From: an uncultured Muribaculaceae bacterium
GTDB taxonomy: Bacteria; Bacteroidota; Bacteroidia; Bacteroidales; Muribaculaceae
DNA: 64,000 nucleotides
NCBI GenBank assembly: GCA_947625935.1
Contig: CANQQE010000009.1
Coordinates: forward strand, 45,982 to 109,981
Direction of reading: 5' to 3'
Part shown: in pieces, positions 11,014-20,040 of the stretch
How positions within the stretch are numbered: position 1 is the first letter of the stretch
Layout of the letters: every line of letters begins with the position of its first letter
Notes under the pieces: model-generated
Told to the model about the DNA's origin: nothing
The model's input: the letters and a program-made list of their open reading frames with translations, nothing else
The model's database searches: none
Made by a program: the position numbers and the translations under genes

Positions 11014-12495
11014 TCAGTCGATATAGACCACATAGCCCTTTCCTGAGGGTGAAAGCGCGCTCAGGTCGAGAGTGACGTGGTGAACGCCTGCGCCGGGCGA
11101 TACCAAGTTCGCGCCACCTTGTACAAGCTCGTTCACATCGCCGCCGAGGTCAGCCACCCATTCGTCGTTGCAGCGGAACTTCCATTCACCCGTGCCAAAC
11201 TCGATGTCGCCTTCCCATACCAGGAAGTCGGCCGACGGAGTCAGCGGAGTGCTTGCGTTCCAGCCACCGGGGGTGGCGTCGCCGATCACACCGATGGTGT
11301 TCACCTGATAAAGCGCATAGGTGAGCTTGCTGACGTCAACGGTGCAATGATAGAGTCCGGCGGCGGGGCAAGTGAGGTTACCTGCTCCCGGATCGGTGCT
11401 GAGCTCGCCGTCTACGCCCGAGTTACCGAAGTTCACATGATCCCAGTCGGGAGCGGTTGTGAACTTGAAGCCGACGGGGTCAAGGTTCGCATAACCGACG
11501 TAAGAGATGTAGTCGGTGGTGTAGAGCATCTGAGAAGAAGCCTGGCTCCAGCCGTTGGCCTGACCCGGTGTCCAAAGGTTCGGGTAAGCCAGCTTGAACT
11601 CATAGGTGCCTTCCTCGAGGTTGATGCTGAACAGATAGCTGTCGGCAGTCATGACGCAACCTGCGCCGCAGTCTTCCGCAGCGGTGCGGGCTACGAGCAT
11701 ACCCGACAGAGCCTCATCGCCGTTTTCGGCGACACCGTAGGCTGAGTTGTCTGCATCGAGCCACTGACCTGCGTCATAGGTCGAAGCGGGGACAACCTTC
11801 CACCACCATCCGGCAGCGGCCTGGTCGGGGGTGATATCAACGGGGAGAGCGAACGTAGGCTCGTCATAGCCGCTGACACCTTCGCTGTGGTTGAACTTGA
11901 CAGCCGTCGCGAAGTCCCAGTCGTTGATTGTACCGATCAGATAATAAGCGTCCTCGATTACCAAGTCGTTGGGATAGGGGCGCACGTTAAGTGCCAGAGG
12001 AGCCGCGCCGGCCAGAACGTTATATCCGGGCGCGCCGATGATCATCACGTTGTTTTTGTCTGACTTGTTGATTGCGTAGGCGGTCAGGCGGCCATAGATT
12101 GATTTATCCTTGGGGCTTTTGCTGATAGCCTTGAGATATTCCCCCTCAAAATCCTCCGGACTAACCATCACGGCGTTGTCGACTATCTCGGTCTTGACAG
12201 TGCCGATTTTTGAGAAATTCTCATCTTTGGAAATCTCGAGGTCGATTTTGATGTCGTAGTTTTCGGGGAAATCAACGAGCGACAGTGTGCCGACGTTGAT
12301 TTTTTCCTGGGCATCGGTGAGAGCCTTGAGGTCCAACAGGTTGGCCACTTGCTCCGATGCCGTCACTGTGACTCCGTCGGCGGGAAGTGTCGGCTGCTGG
12401 GGATTGACCGGGATACCGGGCACATTCTCATCGTCGTCGCAGGCGGTGAAACCCAAGCACAGAGCCAATACCGACAATATAGCTAATTTCTTCAT
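11014..12495 (-). CDS. SusF-like surface glycan-binding lipoprotein
   Basis: A lipoprotein signal peptide ends at 'CLGFTACDDDEN': the acidic run after the Cys is the surface-export signal of Bacteroidetes lipoproteins. It is followed by an N-terminal Ig-like SusE-type domain and then three beta-rich modules, each with an aromatic pattern such as 'YYLIGTINDWDFATAVKF', 'GYANLDPVGFKFTTAPDWDHVNFG' and 'IGVIGDATPGGWNASTPL'. These resemble the SusE/SusF starch-binding modules, where Trp residues stack on the sugar. 493 residues is in range for SusF. It is the last gene of the SusC-D-E-F-like operon, separated from the SusE-like gene by a hairpin. The actual glycan is unknown. Confidence 0.88.
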   Translation of the reverse strand: MKKLAILSVLALCLGFTACDDDENVPGIPVNPQQPTLPADGVTVTASEQVANLLDLKALTDAQEKINVGTLSLVDFPENYDIKIDLEISKDENFSKIGTVKTEIVDNAVMVSPEDFEGEYLKAISKSPKDKSIYGRLTAYAINKSDKNNVMIIGAPGYNVLAGAAPLALNVRPYPNDLVIEDAYYLIGTINDWDFATAVKFNHSEGVSGYDEPTFALPVDITPDQAAAGWWWKVVPASTYDAGQWLDADNSAYGVAENGDEALSGMLVARTAAEDCGAGCVMTADSYLFSINLEEGTYEFKLAYPNLWTPGQANGWSQASSQMLYTTDYISYVGYANLDPVGFKFTTAPDWDHVNFGNSGVDGELSTDPGAGNLTCPAAGLYHCTVDVSKLTYALYQVNTIGVIGDATPGGWNASTPLTPSADFLVWEGDIEFGTGEWKFRCNDEWVADLGGDVNELVQGGANLVSPGAGVHHVTLDLSALSPSGKGYVVYID

Positions 12496-12527
12496 ATTGT
12501 TATTAACGTGTTTATTGTTTTAAAAGA

Positions 12528-12565
12528 ACCGGGCGGCGCGATCGGCTGTGCGACAGCCGCCCGGT
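12528..12565 (-). terminator. Hairpin between the SusE-like and SusF-like genes
   Basis: Perfect 10-bp GC-rich stem (12528-12537 with 12556-12565), 18-nt loop; on the minus strand it is followed by TCTTTTAAAAC. It may reduce read-through into the SusF-like gene or protect the upstream mRNA 3' end. Confidence 0.65.
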
Positions 12566-12580
12566 CTTTGGTTGTTACTA

Positions 12581-13519
12581 TTATTCGTCTTTGATTTCAG
12601 TATTGCTTATGGTTACGGTCATATCCTTCATGTTCACTCTGACGTACATAGTGCCGCCGGGCCATGAGCTGAAGTTATAAGCACCCTTACCTTTCACCAA
12701 GCCGAAATCCTTATCCTCCCAGTTGCATACAAGGGGGCTGTCATCGGCCTGTGAGCCGTAGGAGTCGGCATCCCAGCCGGTCAGGGCGGTGTAGAAGCGG
12801 AACAACGCACATTCTGCGGGTATATCAAACACTCCGTAATAGATCTTCGACTCGATCTGGTCATCCTTCTCATACAGTTTCCAGTTCTCATAGAGGTCGG
12901 CGTTGTCGGCCATCGGGGGATACCAGTCACCTACGGGGCTGCCTACAGCGGGCTGACCTATGAGATAGATGAAGCCCGGTTTGGCGAGCGAGAAGTAGGG
13001 TTTGACCTGATTGAGGGTGACAATGTTGGACGACACTACGCGGTTGGCGGTGTTGAACTCCTCGTCGGGCGTGCCGGGATAGCATACGCCTCTGAAGTAG
13101 ACCTTCATCACGCTGAGGTCGGCGGTGGCCTCATCCTCATCCTCCGTGTAGCCCTTCAGAGCGCAGATAGCCTGTGTGAGCTTCTTGCTGCTGATGGTCA
13201 TAACCGAAGTCGTGGTGTTGGCCTTGATTTCGCGGTAGGTCGCGGGAGTCACGACGGTCCCGTCATCGCCCGTAACCGCGTCGTTGAAGTCGCCGGTGAT
13301 TGACACCTCGACGCCATAAGTGATCGGGGCGATCGGCATCCCGTAGTCGGGCTGGCTCTTGCAGGTGATTTCGAAAGTTCCGTCAGCGCTCAGCTCAAGG
13401 TACTGGTCGGCCAGTGCGGGGGTGTTGAGCTGGAATGTCTCGGAGGTTGTCGAGTGAAAGACGGGGTCTCTGTCGGTTTCGCAGCTCGACAGACACGCGG
13501 CCATTCCGAGCATGGCCAA
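12581..13519 (-). CDS. SusE-like outer-membrane lipoprotein, signal peptide apparently frameshifted
   Basis: After the lipobox 'AACLSSCETDRD' comes an Ig-like SusE N-terminal domain and a C-terminal module with 'FIYLIGQPAVGSPVGDWYP' and 'GVFDIPAECALFRFYT', patterns of SusE/SusF glycan-binding domains. 312 residues fits a SusE-like protein. The only in-frame start is TTG at 13519, which gives a signal peptide without the usual positive residues. An ATG at 13538 begins 'MKKISYI', a perfect lipoprotein start, but is one nucleotide out of frame with the lipobox. Either the gene is frameshifted (error, phase variation, or decay) or translation starts at TTG. Third gene of the Sus-like operon. Confidence 0.82.
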   Translation of the reverse strand: MAMLGMAACLSSCETDRDPVFHSTTSETFQLNTPALADQYLELSADGTFEITCKSQPDYGMPIAPITYGVEVSITGDFNDAVTGDDGTVVTPATYREIKANTTTSVMTISSKKLTQAICALKGYTEDEDEATADLSVMKVYFRGVCYPGTPDEEFNTANRVVSSNIVTLNQVKPYFSLAKPGFIYLIGQPAVGSPVGDWYPPMADNADLYENWKLYEKDDQIESKIYYGVFDIPAECALFRFYTALTGWDADSYGSQADDSPLVCNWEDKDFGLVKGKGAYNFSSWPGGTMYVRVNMKDMTVTISNTEIKDE

Positions 13520-13567
13520 TATAACTTATTTTCTTCATTGTTATATCGATTGTGGTTTAGGCTATTG

Positions 13568-15187
13568 TCAATAACCGGGGTTCTGTTTGAATGATGGCTG
13601 GGCGGCAATGATGTTGGTCGGGATAGGCATCACGGTCATGTAAGAAGCGAATGCCTGACCGTCGCGCACGTTGCCCTTCCACATCCAGTTGTAGTTGCTG
13701 GCAAACTTGTTGAAGCGCACCAAGTCTGAGCGGCGGGTAAGCTCCCAGTAGAGCTCGCGGCAACGCTCGTTGAGGATGTTGTCCGAAGTCATGTCGATTG
13801 CAGTCCAGGAATCGACACCCGCGCGACCGCGCACATAGTTGACATATTTGAGAGCGTCGGCGGCGTTGCCTGCGCCGGCCATGATGTTACACTCGGCGTA
13901 CATCAGGTAGACGTCGGCCAGACGGATCAGAGGGAGGTCAGTGTCGACCCATGTCTCTGCGCGAGGAGTCGAGTTTTTGTCCACGTTGGTGAACTTGATC
14001 ACGGCGTAGCCCTTGTCAAAGTCGCCCATCTTGTCGTTGGAGATGGAGAAACCGTTGGCTTCCTTGCACCACTTTGACCAGCGGATATCCTCAGAGCTGA
14101 ATTTCTCTGAGAACTGGCGGGAAGCGTGCATACATTTCCAGGGGTTGTTGATACCGTAGTCCGAGGATGACATATACCAGCCGTCAGAGTTGTTGGCCGT
14201 CGCCGCTGCGATCAGGAACTGGGTGCCGCCGTAAGCCTGGGTGAAGTTGGCGTCGTAAGGTATACCCCACAGAATCTCGTTCTCGGCGTCGTTACCGCCG
14301 CCGGGCATATACTCATGGTTGTCGGCGCAGAACAGATAGAGGTAGTCGTTGGCCAGACCTGAGTTCTGGAAACCGCCTTTACCTTCGTGGCGGGCGATGA
14401 CTTTGGAGCAAAGCTCGGCGCACTTGGCGTAGCCGTCGGTTACGGCTCCGTTGGTGTAGACACCGGCGTTGAGACAGAGGCGGGCGTGAAGAGCCTGAAT
14501 ACCGTCGAGACCGATTCGGCCATAGTTGACAGGTTCGCCGAGGAATTCCTCCTCAAACTGTGTCTCGATGTCGGTCAGCTCCCCGTCAAGCCATTCATAG
14601 AGGAACGCGCGGTCCTTCTGCTCGGGGCTGGAGAACATCGGGTCGGTGTCGAGGGTATAGGAACCCATGCCGAAGATGTCGATCACCCAATAGTAGCTCA
14701 TTGCGCGCAGGGCGCGGGCTTCGAGCACCATCTTTCTGACGGCGGGGTCGCTGTTCTCCTTGGCCATGCGGATGAAGTCGTTGCAGACAGCTATGTGTGA
14801 ATACAGACGAGAATATGTACCGAACACGTTACCGTTATCTTTACCCCAGGTGTTGGTGACGAGGTCGATGACTCCGACATCGGGGTGAATCCAGATAGCC
14901 TCGTCGGTAGTGAACTCGTTCATCATGAACAGGGCGCGGGTGTACTGGCTCGTACCGCCGTCAAGGCCCGAGATGTCGCAGTTGCCGTTAGGGCCGCCCT
15001 GGCCTGAATAGGCCATTCCTCCGTAACATTTGTTCAATACCCCCTGGTAGTCATCGACGGTGAGATTCGCGCCGTTGATATAGTGGGGGTCGTTCGGGTC
15101 GAGGTCGAGATCGCCCACGCATGAGGTGGTCATTACCATCGCCGCACCGCAGAGACCCGCTAATATTCTATTGATTTTTGATTTCAT
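13568..15187 (-). CDS. SusD/RagB-family glycan-binding lipoprotein
   Basis: Surface lipoprotein that caps the SusC pore and presents glycan to it. Lipobox 'VMTTSCVGDLDLDPNDP' at about residues 18-34; the N-terminal region and the C-terminal 'NILNERCRELYWELTRRSDLVRFNKF' stretch are SusD hallmarks (E-R-x-x-E-L-x-x-E-x-x-R-x-x-D-L-x-R). TPR-like helices fill the middle. Length 539 is typical. It lies 40 nt after the SusC-like gene and is followed by the SusE-like gene, so all four belong to one operon read on the minus strand. Confidence 0.96.
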   Translation of the reverse strand: MKSKINRILAGLCGAAMVMTTSCVGDLDLDPNDPHYINGANLTVDDYQGVLNKCYGGMAYSGQGGPNGNCDISGLDGGTSQYTRALFMMNEFTTDEAIWIHPDVGVIDLVTNTWGKDNGNVFGTYSRLYSHIAVCNDFIRMAKENSDPAVRKMVLEARALRAMSYYWVIDIFGMGSYTLDTDPMFSSPEQKDRAFLYEWLDGELTDIETQFEEEFLGEPVNYGRIGLDGIQALHARLCLNAGVYTNGAVTDGYAKCAELCSKVIARHEGKGGFQNSGLANDYLYLFCADNHEYMPGGGNDAENEILWGIPYDANFTQAYGGTQFLIAAATANNSDGWYMSSSDYGINNPWKCMHASRQFSEKFSSEDIRWSKWCKEANGFSISNDKMGDFDKGYAVIKFTNVDKNSTPRAETWVDTDLPLIRLADVYLMYAECNIMAGAGNAADALKYVNYVRGRAGVDSWTAIDMTSDNILNERCRELYWELTRRSDLVRFNKFASNYNWMWKGNVRDGQAFASYMTVMPIPTNIIAAQPSFKQNPGY

Positions 15188-15227
15188 TCTGTTTTTCTAA
15201 GATTGAGTGTTTATAGTCTTTTCGTCA

Positions 15228-18200
15228 TTAGAATGTAGCCACGAGACCGAGCGAGTAAGTGGTCGAGCGGGGGTAGACGTTGTTGTCGATACCGCCGAAC
15301 ACCTCGGGGTCGATACCGCTGTACTTGGTGATCACGAAGGGGTTCTGCACAGCCCCGAACAGGCGCAGGTTCAGCTTGCCGTCGATGAGCTTGTCCCAGG
15401 TGTAACCAAGAGTGATGTTGTCGCAGCGCAGGAACGACGCGTTCTCAAGGAAGTAGTCGCTCATGTAGAAGTCGTTGACAGCCTTCTTGTTGGTGAAATA
15501 GTAGTCGGTTTTCACAAGGTTGCTCAGACCGTAGGTGGCGATACCGTCGATCGCGCTGTTTGAGGCGAGCACGTTGTTGTAGACGTAGTTGCCGATCGAG
15601 GCGCGGAGCGAGATGCCGAGGTCCCAGTTCTTGTAACGGAAGTTGTTGCTCATGGTCATGGTCACCTTGGGATCCGGTGAGTGGCAGATCACCTTGTCGT
15701 CAGAGTTGATGACACCGTCGTTGTTCTGGTCAACGAACATACCCTCGATGGGCTTGCCGTTGTTGTCATAAACCTGCTGCAGCAGATAGAACGAGCTTGC
15801 TGCGTGGCCAACGGCGTGAGCCTGAACGGTGTTACCCGTAGCACCCGAGATACCGCCGGTGGTGATGATGGTCGACGCGTCGTTGAGCTTGGTGATTTCA
15901 TTATGGTTGTAACCCACATTGTAGCTTACGGTCCAGTTGAAGTCCTTGGTAACGACGGGGCGGGCGGTGATGTTGAACTCGACACCGTAGTTCTCAAGGT
16001 CGCCGATGTTGCGGTTGAGCATGTTCACGGTCGACGAACCGGCGGGGATGGTCACATAAGAGAGAAGGTCTTTGGTCTTGCGCAGATACCAGTCAAACGA
16101 TGCGTTGATGCGGTTGTTGAGGAATGCGAAGTCCAGGCCGGCGTTCCATGTGGTGGTGGTCTCCCACTTCAGGTCGGGGTTGTAGCCCTGGAGGAAGTAA
16201 CCCGGCATATACACTATTTTGCCGTCGGTATCGACCACGGGATAGTAGGAACCGGGGCCGGCTATTTCATACAAGGGGAGATAGTTGCAGGTCGAGCCGA
16301 TTTCCTGCTGGCCGGTCATACCCCAGCCGAGACGCAGCTTGAGGTCGTTCATCCAGCCGCGGGTGCCTTCCATGAAGCTCTCGTCGATGATGCGCCAGCC
16401 TAAGGCTACTGCGGGGAACGCACCCCAGCGGTTATCCTTCGAGAAGCGTGAGGTGGCGTCGCCGCGCATTGTGAATGTGAACAGGTAGCGATCCTTGAAC
16501 GTGTAGTTCAGACGGCCGTAGAACGACAGCAACTGCAGGTGGTTGCGGTAGTGGTAGTTGCCGTTGGCGTCAACAGGGTCATCTGCAAAATTAATGCCGA
16601 TTTTGTCGAGCGAGCCGGGGTTGATGTCCATGGTGTAGGCGTCGCCGCTCTCAAAGAGGAGGGCGTTGCCTGTGCCTGAGAACACCGGCTGCTCAAAGCC
16701 GGGAGTGGTGGGACGGCCGCCGTTGCCGCTGTCCTTGTTCTGACCGTAGTTGTGTCCGCTTGTGTAGGAACGCTGCCAGTCATAACCGGCGGTAACATCG
16801 ACATTTGACATGATCGACTCGAAATTCTTGCGGTAATTCAGATAGAAGCTCAACATGGTGTTGCTCTTGAACTGGTAGTAACGGTCGGTGAAGCCCGCGC
16901 CGTTCTTGTCATGCTCCCAGTAAGCGATCGGAGAGTTGGCGCACACTGAGTTGTGCTCGTCGGTGCGGCTCACGTCGTAACCCAAGTTGAGGTTGGCGTG
17001 CAGCTCGGGGAGGAAGTGGAAAGAGTAGTCCAACTGCAGGTTGCCGTTAGAGCGGTAAACCTTGGCGTAGTTGTCGCGGTCGTTGATGATCGACATAGGG
17101 TTCTTGCTCTGGTTCTGCTCCACGGTGACTTTGTTCTTATCATCGATGTTATACCAGGTGAAGTAACCGTTGTAGAGGTAGTTCATACCGCTGTTGCCGC
17201 CCGAGAGGGGGATGTTGGAATAGACAGGCTTGGTCGGGTCGAAACCGAGGGCCGAGCTGATCGCTTCGGTGCTGGTGAACTGGTTTTTCACATAGAAGCC
17301 TCTGACGTTGGCGTTAACGCTCAGGTGGTTGTCGAAGAACTTGGGCGACAGGCTGAATCCGCCGGTCACGCGGTCCATCTTGGTGCCTTTGAGGATACCG
17401 TTGGAGTTGGTGTATGACACATCGACGCGGTAGGGGAGGATGCCCGCTGTACCGGCGACGCTCAGGCTGTAGTCATGAGAAACGGTGGTGCGGAGCACTT
17501 CGTCCTGCCAGTCGGTATTGTGGATCACTCCGTTGAGACCAAGGCGGCCTGCCTCTTTGCTGTCGGGACCGAAATAGTTCTTAACCATGTCAGCGAACTC
17601 GTTGCCACTCAGCACATCCCACTTTTTGGCTGCGGTGTTGATGTGCATATTGGCCGCGAAACTGATTTTGGGACGGCCTGCGGTGCCTTTCTTGGTGGTG
17701 ATGATGATGACGCCGTTCGACGCGCGCGAACCGTAGATGGCTGTTGCCGAAGCGTCTTTAAGGATGGTCATCGACTCAACGTTGTCGGGGTTGACCATCG
17801 ACAGGGGGTTGCTCATACCCTGCACGCCGCTGTTATCCAAGGGCACACCGTCGATAACGATCAGAGGGTCGTTGGAGGCGTTCAGTGACGAACCGCCGCG
17901 GATGCGGATGTTGGCCGAGCCTTCGGGGCCGCCGGCGGTGGTTACGACAACGCCCGGGGTCTGGCCCACAAGCATATCCTGAACCGAAGTAGCCAAACCG
18001 GCCTCAACATCGTCAGGTTTGACAACCGCGATAGAACCGGTGGCATCCGATTTCTTCACGACACCGTAACCGATGGCCACGACTTCGTTAAGCACCACGC
18101 TGTTCTCCTTGAGAGTCACGTCGATGGTGGTGCGGTTGTTGACGGCGATTGTCTGCGTGTCAAAACCGACATAAGAGAACACAAGAGTTCCGTTGGCGGG

Positions 18201-18419
18201 GACTTCGATTCGGTAGTTGCCGTCGATGTCCGTGGCAACGCCGTTAGAGGAACCCTGCGCGAGCACGCTCGCTCCGATCAGGGGTTCCCCCTGAGGGTCG
18301 GTCACAACTCCGCTTACTGTGATGGACTGCGCCCATGCTCCGAGGGAGGCACATAGCAGCCCAACCAATAAAAATAGGAATTTTTTACTGATTCCTGTTG
18401 TCAATTGCTTCATTTGCAA
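15228..18419 (-). CDS. SusC/RagA-family TonB-linked outer-membrane transporter
   Basis: Outer-membrane TonB-dependent importer for oligosaccharides, partner of the SusD-like protein. Signal peptide residues ~1-31 ending 'GAWAQ'; then a carboxypeptidase-regulatory-like beta-sandwich ('VSGVVTDPQGEPLIGASV'), a plug with the SusC signature 'NEVVAIGYGVVKKSDATGSI' and 'PLIVIDGVPLDNS', and a 22-strand barrel to the C-terminal Phe ('SLGLVATF'). 1063 residues is normal. It heads the operon. No glycoside hydrolase, sulfatase or hybrid two-component sensor accompanies it here, so the substrate cannot be inferred; a DUF6377-like regulator domain is encoded 1.05 kb upstream. Confidence 0.97.
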   Translation of the reverse strand: MQMKQLTTGISKKFLFLLVGLLCASLGAWAQSITVSGVVTDPQGEPLIGASVLAQGSSNGVATDIDGNYRIEVPANGTLVFSYVGFDTQTIAVNNRTTIDVTLKENSVVLNEVVAIGYGVVKKSDATGSIAVVKPDDVEAGLATSVQDMLVGQTPGVVVTTAGGPEGSANIRIRGGSSLNASNDPLIVIDGVPLDNSGVQGMSNPLSMVNPDNVESMTILKDASATAIYGSRASNGVIIITTKKGTAGRPKISFAANMHINTAAKKWDVLSGNEFADMVKNYFGPDSKEAGRLGLNGVIHNTDWQDEVLRTTVSHDYSLSVAGTAGILPYRVDVSYTNSNGILKGTKMDRVTGGFSLSPKFFDNHLSVNANVRGFYVKNQFTSTEAISSALGFDPTKPVYSNIPLSGGNSGMNYLYNGYFTWYNIDDKNKVTVEQNQSKNPMSIINDRDNYAKVYRSNGNLQLDYSFHFLPELHANLNLGYDVSRTDEHNSVCANSPIAYWEHDKNGAGFTDRYYQFKSNTMLSFYLNYRKNFESIMSNVDVTAGYDWQRSYTSGHNYGQNKDSGNGGRPTTPGFEQPVFSGTGNALLFESGDAYTMDINPGSLDKIGINFADDPVDANGNYHYRNHLQLLSFYGRLNYTFKDRYLFTFTMRGDATSRFSKDNRWGAFPAVALGWRIIDESFMEGTRGWMNDLKLRLGWGMTGQQEIGSTCNYLPLYEIAGPGSYYPVVDTDGKIVYMPGYFLQGYNPDLKWETTTTWNAGLDFAFLNNRINASFDWYLRKTKDLLSYVTIPAGSSTVNMLNRNIGDLENYGVEFNITARPVVTKDFNWTVSYNVGYNHNEITKLNDASTIITTGGISGATGNTVQAHAVGHAASSFYLLQQVYDNNGKPIEGMFVDQNNDGVINSDDKVICHSPDPKVTMTMSNNFRYKNWDLGISLRASIGNYVYNNVLASNSAIDGIATYGLSNLVKTDYYFTNKKAVNDFYMSDYFLENASFLRCDNITLGYTWDKLIDGKLNLRLFGAVQNPFVITKYSGIDPEVFGGIDNNVYPRSTTYSLGLVATF

Positions 18420-18838
18420 AAAATGGTTAGATTAATAATTATTTAAGAGTGTTATGGTATAATCTTGAAAACCTGAAGATTAACTCCGAGATTCAACCGC
18501 CGCCGAAGCCGCGGGTTATTTTATCACTATGAGTCGCGAATAAACAGTTCCATGATATGTGATTTGGTTATTATCCAATGAGTTACAAATTGCTATTTTG
18601 ACTTACCGGCCTCACGTTGCCGCCAAATGTTAAAATTGGGCAAACGCCAAGTGCGGTTTCACAAAATTATTTAAAATAACCCTCTGACTCCCGCAGGTTA
18701 AACCCCGATGAAAATCAGCATTAACCTATCTCTCTGTAAATTAGAGTGTCAGCCCTCTGCGAGGTGGCCCACAAATGAAATCGGCATTAAAAGACACTCT
18801 TTTTATGTGACCGGCTCCTGCCTCGCCTAAACGAAAAA

Positions 18839-18868
18839 ACATCGCGGTGCCTCGCGGCGGCGCGATGT
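18839..18868 (-). terminator. Intrinsic terminator without an associated gene (minus strand)
   Basis: ACATCGCG (18839-18846) pairs with CGCGATGT (18861-18868), with an inner GCC/GGC pair around TCGC. On the minus strand the stem is followed by a T run (complement of 18834-18838). No minus-strand ORF worth calling lies upstream, so a small RNA is possible. Confidence 0.65.
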
Positions 18869-19033
18869 CCTTGAATCGTTATTTTGGTAACAATTCTTGC
18901 ATGAATTAATGTAAAACTTACGCCAAAAGTAGCCTTAAAACCGTCAACGGCGCGGCATGTTAGACCGCTGTGAGCATCCCGCGAAGCTAAACTGCGAAAG
19001 AACAACAGATTAACACGATGAAAAATGAAACCT

Positions 19034-19064
19034 TGATGAATTTGGCGGGAATTTATTATATTTG
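19034..19064 (+). promoter_or_regulatory. Consensus promoter with no obvious full gene
   Basis: TTG (19034-19036), 20 nt, TATATTTG (19057-19064), an exact TAnnTTTG. Transcription would begin near 19070 and reach the DUF6377-like gene at 19471 after ~400 nt without a convincing ORF. It may be the promoter of the lost 5' part of that gene. Confidence 0.6.
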
Positions 19065-19470
19065 TGGCAGTTTTTTTGAAATGCGTCATATACGAGCATT
19101 ATCACTGGACTTTTTGACATCCGAAAAATCGCCAATTTTTTATTGAATGGTCAAAGAAGTAAAGTCATGATGTTTGCGCCCATAGCGTGGACTTTGCTTT
19201 CTTTTTATCTGACCGTTCAGGTGTTTGGCGATGCCTTCAGATGTCGATGAAATGATAGATGGTTCACGCTTGTTATGTTAAAAAACGCAGACCTCAGAAT
19301 CACCGGGTATGGACGCTTTGACGACAGCGACATCTGAGAAATCGCCAATTTCCACTCAACATGACCGACGGTCGGCTTAGCCGGGGTCTTGTCCATATCC
19401 AACATTAACCGACAAACCCCATGACGGTCGCTCTGCAGACCTCGCGCCGCCGTTAAAACATAACGTTGCT

Positions 19471-19950
19471 ATGCACAACGGCAATGAATCATCGCTCGAA
19501 GCCGCGCGCCTCGCGCTCGCCGAGCTACTTTCTTTCGCCGCCGGGCGCGTGTCCGACAAAGACAGCTACCGCAAGCGGCTTCTGAAACTATCGGCGCAGG
19601 GACGCCGCGAAGACCTCCACACCGCTCTGTCACACTCCTCCGTGGAGCAAGACATGGAGGAACTGTTCATCTTTTTCGACAGAGCCTTTTTGGAACTGTT
19701 CCCCGACTTCGTAACAGAGTGCCGCAGGCTTTCGCCCGCGGCCCCAAACACAGTGACGCCCCAAAGAGGAAGGCTCACATCAGAGCAACGCATCATGGCC
19801 CTGATGAGCCTCGGAATGCTTGACCCGCGCCAGATCGCCTCCACCCTGAACCTCTCCGTGGGCACAGTCTACAACTACCGCTCCCGACTCAAAGCCACCA
19901 TTCCCCCCGACACCCCCCTCCACGAAGCCATCTCCTCCCTGCTTCCCTAA
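19471..19950 (+). CDS. DUF6377-like C-terminal regulator domain, probably truncated
   Basis: 159 residues that resemble only the C-terminal part of DUF6377 proteins, which are normally membrane-bound TPR regulators. Markers are 'FFDRAFLELFPDFVTECRRL' (residues ~70-90) and a closing helix-turn-helix 'IMALMSLGMLDPRQIASTLNLSVGTVYNYRSRLK' pattern, with the Tyr-Asn-Tyr-Arg recognition helix typical of the family. The TPR repeats and the membrane helix are absent. The frame stays open back to a TAG at 19378-19380 but shows no further homology. So it is either a 5'-truncated remnant or a soluble stand-alone version. Its position upstream of the Sus-like operon makes a former regulatory link plausible (inference). 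Confidence 0.6.
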   Translation: MHNGNESSLEAARLALAELLSFAAGRVSDKDSYRKRLLKLSAQGRREDLHTALSHSSVEQDMEELFIFFDRAFLELFPDFVTECRRLSPAAPNTVTPQRGRLTSEQRIMALMSLGMLDPRQIASTLNLSVGTVYNYRSRLKATIPPDTPLHEAISSLLP

Positions 19951-19983
19951 CCCCACCAACCCCCTAAACTTTTCGCTTGAATA

Positions 19984-20015
19984 TTTTGTTGACAGTACTA
20001 AAATCAGTATCTTTG
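19984..20015 (+). promoter_or_regulatory. Promoter of hicAB
   Basis: TTTTG (19984-19988), 19 nt, TATCTTTG (20008-20015): a full match to the Bacteroidetes housekeeping consensus, 25 nt before the hicA start. Confidence 0.8.
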
Positions 20016-20040
20016 CATATCATTCCATAACGATTCCCGA

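Larger units (their letters stand above)
18420..19470. other. Non-coding region upstream of the SusC-like gene
   Basis: About 1.05 kb without a supported gene. It holds a minus-strand terminator (18839-18868), an isolated plus-strand promoter (19034-19064), a 23-nt near-identical direct repeat (19116-19138 and 19329-19351) and a shorter one (18708-18724 and 18775-18790, ATGAAAATCRGCATTAA type). The leader of the Sus-like operon must lie in its left part, but I see no clear minus-strand promoter box. Confidence 0.6.

Noticed and set aside
15681-16403. 240-codon plus-strand ORF opposite the SusC-like gene
   Set aside because: Low-complexity Val/Gly-rich translation, as expected for the complement of GC-rich coding DNA.
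18662-18669. TAATTTTG on the minus strand as promoter of the SusC-like gene
   Set aside because: No TTG at the expected distance; 240 nt from the start codon; not strong enough to call.
18787-19089. 100-codon minus-strand ORF in the non-coding region
   Set aside because: Runs through a strong terminator, no conserved motif, composition not coding-like.
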